Assembly (NCBI GenBank): GCA_950295325.1 | Contig: OX485805.1 | Span: forward strand, 30,615,501 to 30,679,500 | Origin: Polytrichum commune | Taxonomy: Eukaryota > Streptophyta > Polytrichopsida > Polytrichales > Polytrichaceae | DNA length: 64,000 nt | Direction: 5' to 3' | In this document: positions 47,092 to 58,500 of the stretch, one piece after another | Layout of the letters: each line of letters begins with the position of its first letter | How positions within the stretch are numbered: position 1 is the first letter of the stretch | Translations under genes and position numbers: made by a program | Notes under the pieces: model-generated | What the model was told of the DNA's origin: nothing | Databases searched by the model: none | Seen by the model: only the letters and a program-made list of their open reading frames with translations

Positions 47092-47885
47092 AAATGAGTT
47101 GCTTGAGTTTGAGAAATAACCAGTTGAAGTTCAAGATTTCATGATATTACCAATCACTTTAGTGGAATTTATGGAATATACCTTGATTTAACAAAGAAAA
47201 GCCAAAAGATGTCAACATGTAATTGGTTGGACTTGGAAACACTAGGATATCTATTGATTATGCTCAAAAATCTCCCTGGACATTGGCGGAGTTGTTGGAA
47301 GTGCTTTCATGTTAAATAGAGTAGAGGGGCGTATTCTCGATAATAACCTTGTCAAGAATCTATAGGGTGCCATACTTTCAATTTAGTTGGGATTAAATTT
47401 TGATTAGGTTGGAACCAATAGTGCCATGATACATGTCTTAGGTTTGAGTGCTAAAGTAAGGAGGAATGAGCAGTTATGGCAAACTCTAGACATTGGTAAT
47501 ATGTTCGAGCCGGCTTTTGGCTTCAAAAAGTCATAGTAATTACAATCTAAGGAATAAAAATACCAAGTTTTTGTAGTCCTCCTGATTTTTATCCTCCTAC
47601 ATGGGGAAATTTTGCACCTCCTTATACTTCTCTAGATCTAGTGCATAATCTCTTAAGTGTTCGGTTATGGGTAGTGTCCAGGGAGATTTTTGGACTTAAT
47701 TGGATGAATTCCTAGTGTTTCCAAGTCTGACAAGTTATATATTGACATCTTTTGGTTTTCTTTACTAAATTGAGGTATATTCCATATATTCCACTTAAAT
47801 GATGGGTAAATTTCCTGAAGTCTTGGACTTGAACTGGTTATTTCTCAAGCTCAACCAGTTTGTCTGTCACTAGCAACCAATTCTC
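47092..47885. repeat. Long inverted repeat (arms about 200 bp) of the CTAGTGTTTCCAAGTC family
   Basis: Arms 47092-47290 (minus) and 47675-47885 (plus) are imperfect reverse complements, each reading AGTGTCCAGGGAG-like outwards to CTAGTGTTTCCAAGTC and then TTTCTTTACTAAAT. The 385-base centre is unique. Together with single arms at 15.7 and 42.7 kb this suggests a non-autonomous element with long terminal inverted repeats, or two head-to-head copies. No target-site duplication identified. Confidence 0.6.
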
Positions 47886-48137
47886 TTAGTTCATTGTCAT
47901 GGGCGCCTCTACTCCAACTTAGGGTGAGTTTCCATCTCGGCCACTTGCCCACTAGATTCTAGAAAATAGTGCGTCGGAGGTGTTCGCATGTACTTAAGTG
48001 CAAGCTACCATCCAACCACATTGAAGACCAATTTTAGAAGGGAGAGGAGGTTAGTAGGTGGGCCAAGATTTGAGAAGATGGGGGTAGCTAGTTCGCATAT
48101 ACGAACCTTACCCCACTAAATTCCCCCATGATTTTGA

Positions 48138-48929
48138 AGAGTTGAATAAATTGAATATCAAATTTCAATATGATATGGTTGATGTCACAACTATTAGTGC
48201 AACCATCAATATTGCTATTTCAACTTTATCGGGTTTCGTCGTACAAGTAAGGATTTGAGAAAATTCTTGAGAGAATCTGTAGGAAATCTTCAATTGAGTT
48301 ATGAAAACAATATTGGAGATCGTATTATTCATGCATTGGCAACAAATGGGCCCAATGAACTACAACAATGCATTATTGGGTGCATCTTATGTGCAAAGAG
48401 TTGTTCATACTTTGAATGATCATTTCTAGACCTTCTAGTATTCAATGCACCCAAACTTTTTAGCCCTTGTAATTATCCAAGTGATGATAGTGACCAAATC
48501 ACAAATGCCAAAGTTTGGCTCGAAAAGATATTGTTGAAGTTTCAATACACTAAAGAAGAAAGTGACATATGTAAGGAAGAACTCTTGGAATTTACGTAAA
48601 CACTTTGACATGAGTGTGAGACCAAAACGATATTTGAGGCTTGGCACATATGTGGTAGCAATTTGGAATGACACACAAATTGGCCTAAACTTATGCAACT
48701 TTGGTGAAAAAAAATTATACTCATTCCATCAAGTATAGCTATTTGTAAGTGAGGATTTTCCAAACAAAATGCAATCAAAAACCAATTGCGCAATAGGTTG
48801 AACTTGAAGACCCTTGATGCTCTTATGCGGGACACTCTTTGTGGGCTTGAAATGGATGCAATGGATTGGGCTAGCATCTTCAACATTTGGAGAAACATGC
48901 GAGACCGAAGGATACTTATGTTCGATTGA
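48138..48929 (+). pseudogene. Broken hAT-family transposase (C-terminal part)
   Basis: Pieces in shifting frames read like the C-terminal half of plant hAT transposases. LNKLNIKFQYDMVDVTTISA lies near the start, LGASYVQRVVHTLNDHF in the middle, then GFSKQNAIKNQLRNRLNLKT and LDALMRDTLCGLEMDAMDWA at the end, stop at 48927-48929. The last part is the conserved hAT dimerisation region. Several in-frame stops (for example before GFSKQN) and frame changes show it is dead. The N-terminal zinc finger and the element's ends were not found. Minus-strand frames over this region (48435-48976) are by-products. Confidence 0.8.
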
Positions 48930-49169
48930 TAGTTTTTTTTTTGGTTACAAAAAAAGATTGTATTTTGATATTCCAAAATATTAGTTTTTCTAAAATACTA
49001 TGTAACCCAAAATTGAGGTGACATTTAGAATAAAATGTATATGTCAATTGACATTCATTTTTGTTTTTGAAAGCGTCACGACTCACGTGACAAAAGGGAT
49101 TTGAAGTTGAACGTGACTCAAATGAAATTTGTCAAATATGCATACTGGTTGAAAATTCTCTGGGTTAGC

Positions 49170-49224
49170 TTTCCATCACTTGTCAAGCTTTTTTGTCATT
49201 GTAATGTCACAATGACACATACAT
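49170..49224. repeat. Left flanking copy of the TCACAATGACACATAC repeat
   Basis: TTTCCATCACTTGTCAAGC, a T-run and TGTCACAATGACACATAC lie here, are repeated at 49737-49797 on the other side of the MITE, and occur in degenerate form at about 53515-53570. See the finding on this site. Confidence 0.7.
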
Positions 49225-49228
49225 GTAA

Positions 49229-49728
49229 GGGGCGGTTTACACTATGGACCATGAAGTCGTCCCACGGCCGTCTAAGCGATGTGATTGGACGTTGAAGTCG
49301 TCCCGGGACGACTTGGGTTTACACCAAGGAAAAAATGGCAGAGTGACCACAAAGCTAGGTTGAGGTCCACAAATTTGTTTTTTTAAGCCTACTCTATCCA
49401 CTGCCATGGTCCAACGGGTTTTCCTTTGGGACAAGCAAAAGAGGTGGTCTAGGAAAAATAGCAAGGGCCCATGTTAGAAAAATGCCGTTTAAATGATTTT
49501 TTTGGATTTTTTTAATGATTTTTTTTCCAACTTAGTTAATGACTCCACTTTTTGGTGCATGGTCATTCTTCATGGTCCACATTCGGTTTACACCTAGTGA
49601 AGGGCCCATGAACCATGAAAACTAATATTTTAGTAACTCGGACCATGGAAGTCGTCCCATGAAGTCGTCCCACGCAAAATAGGCCTCTTACGTGGGACGA
49701 CTTCATGGTCCATAGTGTAAACCGCCCC
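49229..49728. mobile_element. 500-bp PIF/Harbinger-type MITE with TAA duplication
   Basis: Perfect inverted ends run from GGGGCGGTTTACACTATGGA inwards for about 40 bases (through CCATGAAGTCGTCCCACG) and are mirrored up to 49728. TAA flanks both sides (49226-49228 and 49729-49731), the target preference of PIF/Harbinger and its Tourist-like MITEs. The word GAAGTCGTCCC occurs several more times inside, at about 49284, 49648 and 49660, perhaps extra transposase-binding sites. No coding capacity. The near-identical ends suggest a young insertion. Confidence 0.9.
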
Positions 49729-49736
49729 TAAGTCTG

Positions 49737-49797
49737 CCTTCCATCATTTGTCAGGCTTTTTTTTTGCCATTGTGATGTCACAATGACACATACCTTT
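49737..49797. repeat. Right flanking copy of the TCACAATGACACATAC repeat
   Basis: It carries CTTCCATCATTTGTCAGGC, a T-run and GATGTCACAATGACACATAC, in the same orientation as the copy at 49170-49224. Confidence 0.7.
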
Positions 49798-49846
49798 CAG
49801 TTGAGGATTAGGTATCTAGTAAAAGTCTGTAGACTCTATACCAATA

Positions 49847-50675
49847 CAGTCCACCCTCTATAAATGTTACACCTATAAGTGTTAACCCTCTCTAAATGTT
49901 AACTTTCTTCTGCTCCCCACATATTGCACACTACAAATGTTAAACGTGTTAACTGTTAACAAAATGGTACTCCCTTCTTTGTAAATTTCACTCTATAAAT
50001 GTTAACGAATGAAATACAACCATAATATGGATGATAAAAACTACACATCCAGTTACATTCCTCTCTCTCTCACCATGCATTAGACTAAGTTTGGCTACTA
50101 ATAGTTCTAGTGATGGAAGTTCAAGAATGGAGGCACAAGAGTATGTGCAATACAAATTAGACTTTGATTTGAACAATCCATATGAGGTCACCGAAGAGGA
50201 TGTATGGGATGTTTTAGGCTCTATTGGTGGGACTTCTAATGTCTCAGATGATGATTGTGAGGGAGAGGAGTGTGAGGTGGAACCCATTCCATCTTATAGT
50301 GACTTGCAATCTAGTTGTGGTACCATTAGAAGGTACATGGAATCACGTTCATGTGATGTGTCCAAGTATGTGGGTTTGTTGGTGCAGATTGAGAAATATT
50401 TGCAAGTTGTGCATGCAGATGAATCTCACCAAAGAACCATTGATTTATACTTCACCCGTGATTTGTAAACTTAATATTGAATAAAGTTTTGATTGGGTTT
50501 GCAATTTTATGAATGGTATTCTCTCACAAGGACTCTTCACAATTGCTTATATTTATAAATGTTAAGATTTGTATATTGCTCAAAAAAGTAATTTTATAAT
50601 TGTTAATTGTTAACACCTCTATAAATGTTAACTTTGATCCACTCCCGAGGGTTAACATTTATAGAGGGTAGACTG
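49847..50675 (+). mobile_element. 829-bp pogo/Tc1-mariner-type deletion derivative with TA duplication
   Basis: The left end CAGTCCACCCTCTATAAATG and the right end (reverse complement CAGTCTACCCTCTATAAATG) match at 19 of 20 bases. The flank is TA on both sides (49845-49846 and 50676-50677). These ends resemble those of plant pogo-like elements, whose ends also read CAGT..ACCTCTATAAAT. Many subterminal copies of CTATAAATGTTAAC-like words occur within 150 bases of each end. Inside, 50031-50468 encodes the end of a pogo-type transposase. The rest of the gene is deleted, so the element cannot move by itself. Confidence 0.85.
50031..50468 (+). pseudogene. C-terminal remnant of a pogo-type transposase
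   Basis: The 145-codon frame lacks any DDE catalytic domain. It has an acidic stretch (SDDDCEGEECEVEPIPS), then a helical segment with RRYMESR and LLVQIEKYLQVV, and finishes RTIDLYFTRDL. Pogo/Tigger transposases characteristically end in such an acidic and helical tail with a QTTIxxFF-like motif, so this is probably the last part of one, kept when the middle of the element was lost. The true reading start is unknown; the first Met (50031) may be in former noncoding sequence. Confidence 0.65.
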
Positions 50676-50689
50676 TATGTGGAATGAGG

Positions 50690-53400
50690 TGCTCCTCCAA
50701 CACGGGTGACATGAATCATGAGCAAAAGTGCTCTTTGTGCTAGACCCTTGGCAAACACTAAATTCCCTCTGCATGTGGGCGAGCGGCTCACATGGAAACT
50801 CACCCTTAGGCTACTGATTGAAGCTCATCTTACTCACTACATTGTCGGAGGCAACGATCAACATGCTGACGTTCCACTCTCCCAACCATTGGTTGCATCA
50901 CACATCGCCAACTACACAACATAGGAGATTTCCTCATGCTAGACATTAAAAACACCCTTATCGAGCTCTGGCCGCCTAAGAATCCGCTGCCCTTGGTCCA
51001 TGAGTCAGTGCCCGTACCAAAATAAATTGGTCATGCCCATGTTGTTGCCCGTAGCTTGCTTGACCGGACGAAACTATGGACGGAGTTGGCTCCAATGACA
51101 TTGGTCACCTTTTGAGCCGCGGATCTTCCTTGGACATTGGTAATATTTTTTGCTCCCATTTCCTCAGTTCTGCACCACATCTATTAATGTATTATGCAAA
51201 CAAGATCTACTTGACGCAACCCTTGCAAACTCCCCTTAGCTTATCTTACGTTTTGCAACTCTAGCAAGTGTCACAAACGCTAACCTTGCACATCCCACAC
51301 ACATGCATTGTTAGCTCCCCATACCAACCTCCAAGCTAATAGTTTGTTACCAAAACCTCCTATACATGCATTCCGGACTCTTCCCTTAGTAGGTAGCTAA
51401 TGATTAGGTGCGGACTTCCATTCATGTTCATCCAATCTTGAGTTAATCATCGTATTGCCGGAGCAATACTACCACAATCCAAAGCATATTTGGCAACTTT
51501 GCCCCCACGTTGGGCCAACATCCATGGAGGCCGTGCTATTCAGCAACTGGCAGGGTCGGTTGGAAAGCCGCCTCCCCATATAAGCCTTTAAGACTTTGCG
51601 CATGGTCCCCACCCCACTGTCAAGTAACCTTTTGTCTCTTTCCTAAGAGTTGGGGCCATGTAGACATTATCCTTTAGCCGTTGGGGCTGGAGCCCCCCAA
51701 AAGCTTCAAACCTCCATAACTTTGTTGTCTGATCTCCGATTCTATCAAACGACCAATCCATTGACATTTATGCTTTGCATAACTGCCGATAGACTCCTTC
51801 ACTTGCCCCATTTGGGCAAGTATTGCGGGAGTTATGGTTGTCCTAACCTCGACAGTCTTGGGCGCCACTCATGGGTCATTGCTGTCCCATCAGAGCGCCC
51901 CCTTGAGTGCTGAATGATGTTCCTAGGCAACGCCCCACTCAAATTGCCACATCTCCTAGCGCACACCTCTGATTGGGAAGTTCTTAAGCATTCTAGAATC
52001 TGGATGCTACCCAATACTCATGGTCTTATCCTTGTGACTCCTAGTCTCTGTGGGTGGGAGGCATTCTCAATGCCCGAGGCTTTTACCCATGCTAGGATCA
52101 TTTAGGCCCTCTCACATATGGCGCCAAAAGTCCCGGGTGTCATTCCGGGGTCCCTCTTGTGCCCATGGTGTTGTGGGCATTCTTCATGGAGAGGTGCGTG
52201 ATATTACTAATGTGTTATGCAAATGAGATATGCTAATGTGTTATGCACCGAAATACGTGAAATATGTTATATCACAATTATGATTCAAATTTGTTTTATC
52301 CACCAGTTCCAGATCCAAAAATGTGCTATACAATATAATTAACGGATTCAAACTTGTTAGTGCGCACAACTATTTTATACAAATAATGCTTGTAATCAAG
52401 TGGTCTTCCTCTCTAAGTATGCGATGTCAAGATTCTATAACTCAGTGCAGACACCCTCTTATTTTGTGCTTACACTCACATAATTTGTAGGTTATGCATG
52501 AGTATATTTCTGATCGTATTTAATTCGATTATTTGCTAGTAGTTGATGTGGTGTTAGAAACTTTGTTATGTCTGTTATGTTGATTCATTACAATCTACCG
52601 TTTATATTAATGTAGACCTATGATTGTTATGCACCCATTCGACTAGATCATCACTGATGAGTTTTGTGAGTCTCTAATCGGTTGGTTAATCCAATTAGTT
52701 TAAAAATACAAACTTGTTGATCTATTAACATATGTCTACATGCACATAACACATTGATATGTTGTAGTTTACGCAAAACACTTCCAATTCTTATAACATG
52801 AGCACGCATTCTAGCCGCTAGTCCTCTATGGTGTTCCATCATACTAGAATCCCCATGAGTGGCTAAAGCTACTTGGTTGAGAGGCATGCAATACATTTTC
52901 TCCAATAGTCTAGTGACAACCTCATACATAGATTTTGATGTACCATCTGCATTATGCAAAGTCTACCTCAAATCATCCCAGTGTCAAGCTGAGACGCCTT
53001 AGAATTAGCCCAAAGCATCACTCTTCGAGATCCGTTGGGGCAAATTGTTCATTCACATACCCGTACAAAACAATCGTGGAAATACATTTGCAATAGACCA
53101 GGGACAATGGTCTTGTCGGCCTTGTACTTAGCCTCCACCACCTCTCTTGTCACCGTCTCAGCTATAGAGCCTTCCCAGTTACAAAGGAAATTACAAGAAC
53201 AAGGCTAAACTGAAGTATGTAAGTGAGTGTAGAAAGTTCTCCTACTGTTATGGGTTATGTTCTCTCAATACTTGAGCTACAATTTATAATACTTAAGTTG
53301 CCTAGTAATACGTGTCGTTTCAATTTCTAGCTTGTCGATTGACTTGTGTTTTTTTTCCTTCACAAGTCACAATGTGTGTCAAATTCTAAATTGTGTGTGT
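50690..53400. other. Intergenic; GC-richer part 50.7-52.2 kb, no gene recognised
   Basis: 50.7-52.2 kb is GC-richer than its surroundings and contains CTCCATAACTTTGTTGTCTG and a GGAGTTATGG module like those in the 11-kb array, so it is probably a decayed LTR-retroelement interior. No domain could be read in any frame. 52.2-53.4 kb is AT-rich with no feature noted. Confidence 0.4.
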
Positions 53401-53575
53401 CAATTGACGTGCATTTTTTTGAGTGCGAGATTTTGTGTGTCAAAAGTGAAAAAGTTACAAAAACTTTGTCGGTCATACACACTGGTGGTGAGTTGTGGCC
53501 CTTCTCTGGGCCAGCCTTCCATCATTTGTTGGGCTTTTTTTTGTCATTGTTATGTGGCAATGACACAAAAGTGCA
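53400..53575. repeat. Third, degenerate copy of the repeat flanking the Harbinger MITE
   Basis: CACACTGGTGGTGAGTTG, CTCTGGGCCAGCCTTCCATC, ATTTGTTGGGC, a T-run and GGCAATGACACA follow the same order as 49138-49224. It lacks the MITE. Confidence 0.6.
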
Positions 53576-53699
53576 AAAGTGAAAGGGCAAAGTGCTCTTT
53601 GCGTGATTCTAAATGTATTCAACACTCATTTGAGGCAAATAAGCATGATTAAGTGCAAGTAAGCACATTAAACCTAATTAAGCACAATGAAGCCTAAAC

Positions 53700-54270
53700 A
53701 AGTGTAATTAAGCACAAATATTAATTCTCTATGAATTTATATCATAATTAATTCAAGTAAGAATATTGTTAAATTTATTAGGCCTGATTACATACAATCA
53801 TGCTTGGTTAATTTGAATGCGTATGAATACTTGTGAAAGTAGAAGTCATTACCTAAATTATTATAAAATATACATACTAAATCAATACACTAATTCAAGT
53901 TTCACTTTAGTATGACAAAAACACTTTCAAATGGTAAGTCACAAAAATTATAACCTCAATGTTAATGAGGATTTTGTAATGTTTTTGATCCCCAAGTCAC
54001 TTACATGTTTTATTGATGATTTCACTTCTGGAATGAAGTTCCAATCAATTTTTTATTTACTAATTGAAATATATATATATATGTGTCTTGAAGGTGAAGT
54101 GCACTCAATATGGGATTTGTGAATTAGTGGCCTTTAAAAATGCAAGAGAAATATTTATTTCAAAGTTGGGCAGGAGCGGGTAGTAGTCTTCGGTCGGGTC
54201 TAGAAAATCTCAAAAAACAAACTTTGGGGGTAGCCTCTCCCCTACAAGTTCGTAGATGTACTTTGCGTTT
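53700..54270 (+). repeat. Inverted duplicate of 31745-32340 (copy B)
   Basis: Matches that region in reverse over about 570 bases, with a (TA)n stretch at 54070-54081 not present at the same length in copy A. Not coding. Confidence 0.7.
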
Positions 54271-55503
54271 GCATTTAAGCAGGTCGGACTCCGATCGGAG
54301 GGCCGAGATTTGGCTGCTGGTGGAAGTGGCAGATGAGCATTGATTGATGTGCACCCAACGCTTCTTCATCCGATCTCTCAGGCCCTTCGACACTGGGTTG
54401 GGTTTCACGATTCGGTGAAATTTTCCTGCAAGCTTTCGGGATTTTTTATGTTTGGAATTGAAGCTTGGAGAGCTGCGGGAATGTTGTGCCATAAATTTGA
54501 TCCGGTGATGATTGGACGAGGTGGTGGCCACATCTCTGTGGGCATTCAATCAGGTGTTGATGAGCTTGAAGCAAATTTGCACATTGTTACAATTTTTCTG
54601 TTTTGTTTGGGAAGGTTTTGGTTATCGGTTGTGCATGCGGAGGCTAGTGATGGAACGTTTGCTGTCTGAGCGTTGGTGTGAGGAGTGGGAAGGTTTTTTG
54701 GGGGAGTGATGGGATGATATGGACTTGGATCGCATGTCAGGTTCAATGTGACCACACATTTGATGGAGTTTCAGATGTAAAATCGAAACTTCTTCCTGGA
54801 CCTAGTCATCTTGCATTGATTCGAGATAGAGCTTGAATTTCATGCTAGTATCCTGCAACAGATTGGTTCCTATGGCATTCAGCCATTTTCGAGTAGTTTT
54901 GTTGATAATTGCCATGCCGGGGTCGAGGTTTCACTTCATCGCTTTCTCGGGTAATCGCCTCTAATGATTTGAGTGGAACAGATCCGTTTTTGTATCTCTT
55001 CGCGTCATTCGTGTGGTTTTATTTATCTGTGGAGGAGCTCGAAGATTTGCATCTCTTAGTTTCATCGCAGAGTCGGGCTTGGCCTGGTAATAGGAGTGCA
55101 CCTGCTCCGCGTCTCTTCAGCTCCCCGAGCTGGACCGGAAAAGGTTGTTGTAATCGAATTGGGGTCCAGATCATGTGACCTTCTGTTTCGGCAATAGCAA
55201 CCGCTACATGTCGACATAGTTCTTAACGTCTCACGGTTACATATTTGACGAGTGAACAGAGGTCTGCGTGTTGTGCAATAGAATATAATTCATGCACAAG
55301 TTTAATATTAGTTTTGTAATTTATTTCTATATTCCTGGATTGACGTCTTGGATTTGATCTAGCGCTTCAACTGAAGAGCTGAAATTTGAGAGCCCTTCAA
55401 AATGAAACTCATATGAGGGCTTCAATCTTGAACACTGTTCTGCTGTTTCTGTTTCTGTCAATAAGTTCGCAGACAGAAAGGATGTGGTGGATCCTGGTGC
55501 ATC
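54271..55503 (+). other. Upstream region of the CCD1-like gene
   Basis: A moderately GC-rich stretch with overlapping short frames (54340-54669, 54909-55178), none recognisable. It probably holds the promoter and untranslated leader of the dioxygenase gene. TATA-like TATAATTC at 55283 is about 220 bases before the ATG, but this is weak. An in-frame TAA at 55462-55464 precedes the start codon. Confidence 0.4.
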
Positions 55504-58500
55504 ATGGGGACTCTGCAGAGACCAGAGTGGGAGGCATTGCTGAAGAAAACCTACAAGCCCAAGAGCTCGAATGGGTTGGCAAGTGTGACCACGGGCTTGG
55601 CGGCCAAGTTTTGCGACGTTCTGGAGAGGGCCATCTTGTGGTACTTCGATGACAATAGCAGCAAGAAGGACATTTACTGGCTCAAGGGCAACTATGGCCC
55701 GGTTCCGGAGATGGCCCCGGCCGCTGACCTCCCCGTTTCTGGCGTCATTCCTGTAAGGCTAATTGTTTGATTTGTGCGCCATTCCTGGAATGTGACTTCG
55801 AGATTCGGTGCTTGCAAATTGGTGGGCAATGTGAAACTTGTGGGTGGGATGATGGGTATGGATTGCGGTGTGTTCAATTCAAGTGGTCTATTAGAATTCA
55901 GACGGATTTCATCAGGAAGAGGTTATGCCGGCCCTTCACCTGAAAGATTCGCAGGATGAATCACATACTGTTCTCCCTCTTTAGTATGACACGTTTGGGA
56001 AACACAAAAAAAGTCTTATTATCCAGGTGTCGTCTTCTCATTAATATGACAAATGGTGTAAAGTTGTCGTATTATTGACGGAATACAAAAATATAAGTAT
56101 TATGAGCTTAAATATATATACAATGAGTTTAAGCAATATAGATGGTATGAAATAATAACTCATAACTCCAAACAAATACAAATATTCTCAAGAACTTTTG
56201 AAATAGAAGTCCTAAGATCTTTGGTGTTACCTACTGTCATCTTATCTAACTTCCCTACTAACTTTTGAAAATTGATAATTTCATTAACACCAAAATATAA
56301 AGAGTTCTTTTATAAGAAACTAGACAATTTTGATGCATTACCTTTAGCATCAAGATACTATATCACAAGTGTACAAACCAACATAAGCCAAGAGGTCACA
56401 AGATATCTTGAGAATGTGATATCTGGAATCTCCGTTATGTCATATTCAAGAGGTAGTTAATGCTAAAATTCTTTTCATCTATGTTATGTACATCTAAAAT
56501 ACATCCATTTCACTTGAGAACTACTTAAGTAATTCAAAAGAAATCGGATTACATGCTCAAGATATGCTAATCATTCTAGGCGCAATAGTCAACATGGTTG
56601 AGTGGAACCTATATGACCACTTAATGAGCCGAGAATCTTCACTTTGATAATGAATGAAACCTTCAAATGAGCTCCAAAAATTACTAGGCAAATGACTATG
56701 GGCTCAATTTGGATTTACTAATCATCTTGTAGTGATTGAGTGTTCCATATCCTACAAGAAGTGGGTGCAAAGAGAAAACCTATCCGTCTAAGACACTTCT
56801 ACCTTATGTTACTAGATGGATTTGCTTGAATTGAATGTATGTTTCATTCTAAGAAACTTTCAGGTGGAGGGCACAATCTCTTCCTGATGAATCCCTGGAT
56901 TCTAATAAATCAACAGAAAACACATAAATGGAACACACCGCAATCCATACCCATCACTCCACCCACAAATTTCAAAATTCAAATTGGTGGTCATCCACCA
57001 GGAAAAGATTCTGCACATCATTTAGAAAAACTTTGTCAACAATCTATTACGTTAAACCACATGACATGTTCTAAGTTAGGTGGATACACTTGAAGTGAAT
57101 ACAATCTAACCTTGTTAATACGACAATCGTTTATACGACAGCCTTGATGTTACGACACATTTTTGCAAGAAAAAACTTTACGGTGGGATATTCTCTATGA
57201 GTACGTACGGTACGTATATTCTTTACGGTTTGATTTATCCGTACGGTTGGATATTCTCTATGAGATTTTCCACTTTTGAAAACATCATCATTAAACAAAC
57301 CTTGCACACTCCCCCAAATAAGTTGTCTTTTTTCAAAAAGAACCTCCAGTTGTGTGCTTAGGGGGTAGTGCCACCAAGCTTGAGAGCACAATGTGGTCTC
57401 GAATAACATTAGGGTTTAAGGAATGGCTATTGGGTGGACATGGCTATCGTCCAATACCTAACCGATGAGTACTTCTTGCTACAGTGCTTGGGGAAGTCCA
57501 ATTTAGGCGATCATGAAGCATTTTGAATCCCAAATACCACATGGCAACTGACAAGTTTGTCAACTTCTGGTTGTTGGCAGGATTGCTTAAATGGAGAGTT
57601 TGTGCGAGTTGGTCCAAACCCAAAGTTTGCACCCATCGCTTCATACCATTGGTGAGATTTCTTGGCCATTTCATGTAAGGTACATGTGGGTCTTATGTGG
57701 TCACTCATCTTGATTGGATGCCTATATTTAAGTGGTACATGGCAAGGTTTTCAGTAAAAAATGGATATCAGAAAGACATGTCTTATGATGAGATTGGACT
57801 ATGTGCTCAAAACATGGTCACTGTTCTAGGTTGGATATTGAACTTGATTCGGAAGGCCTATGATATCACTTAAAGAGAAAGAGACTCCTCAATTTGACCC
57901 CTGATAATTTTTACATTTCAACTCCGTTTGTGAAACCTGAAATGGTGGTCTTCATTATTTACAAAATTGCTAACCGGATGAGACAATACCCATTCCAATC
58001 CAATGGCTGAAATTGGTTGTGGAGTTCAAAGTGCCTACAACAGGGCTTATCTACCTGTGCTCTTTGATGTTGCTTCTCTGGTTCACTGAAATAGGTCAAG
58101 TTTAGTGTAGTAGCTTAGAGTGAACCAACATCAAATACGACACTGATGAGGATGTGTGTAACTTTTTTGCAGGTTTGATGGAGATGGGTGCGTGACAGAT
58201 CTCTTCCTTTTGTTTGTCCTTCAATTTCCATATTAAAGTCCTATGCAGCTACGTCCTGCAAGTTAGAAAAATCATAGATCAGGTCAGGATCAGTTTCTAA
58301 GCGAATCCCCAATTTGGACAACATTATAATCTCATGGCAAGGTAGGAAGCTGATAATTTTTCTGCCACAGAATGCTCCATGGATTAAGAATGAAGGATGG
58401 AAAAGCCACTTATGTGGCACGGTATGTGCGGACCAGCAGAATACAACAAGAGGAGAGGTTCGGCAGATCAATGTTTGTCAAGGTACTTCAATTCCTTTGA

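Noticed and set aside
49229-50675. One composite transposon spanning both the Harbinger-type and pogo-type elements
   Set aside because: Each has its own inverted ends and its own target-site duplication (TAA and TA), so they are independent neighbours.
57444-57708. Minus-strand frames that look protein-like ([14 protein letters not shown] and neighbours)
   Set aside because: They are the antisense of dioxygenase exon 2 (57581-57651), whose plus-strand reading [13 protein letters not shown] is an unmistakable family motif.
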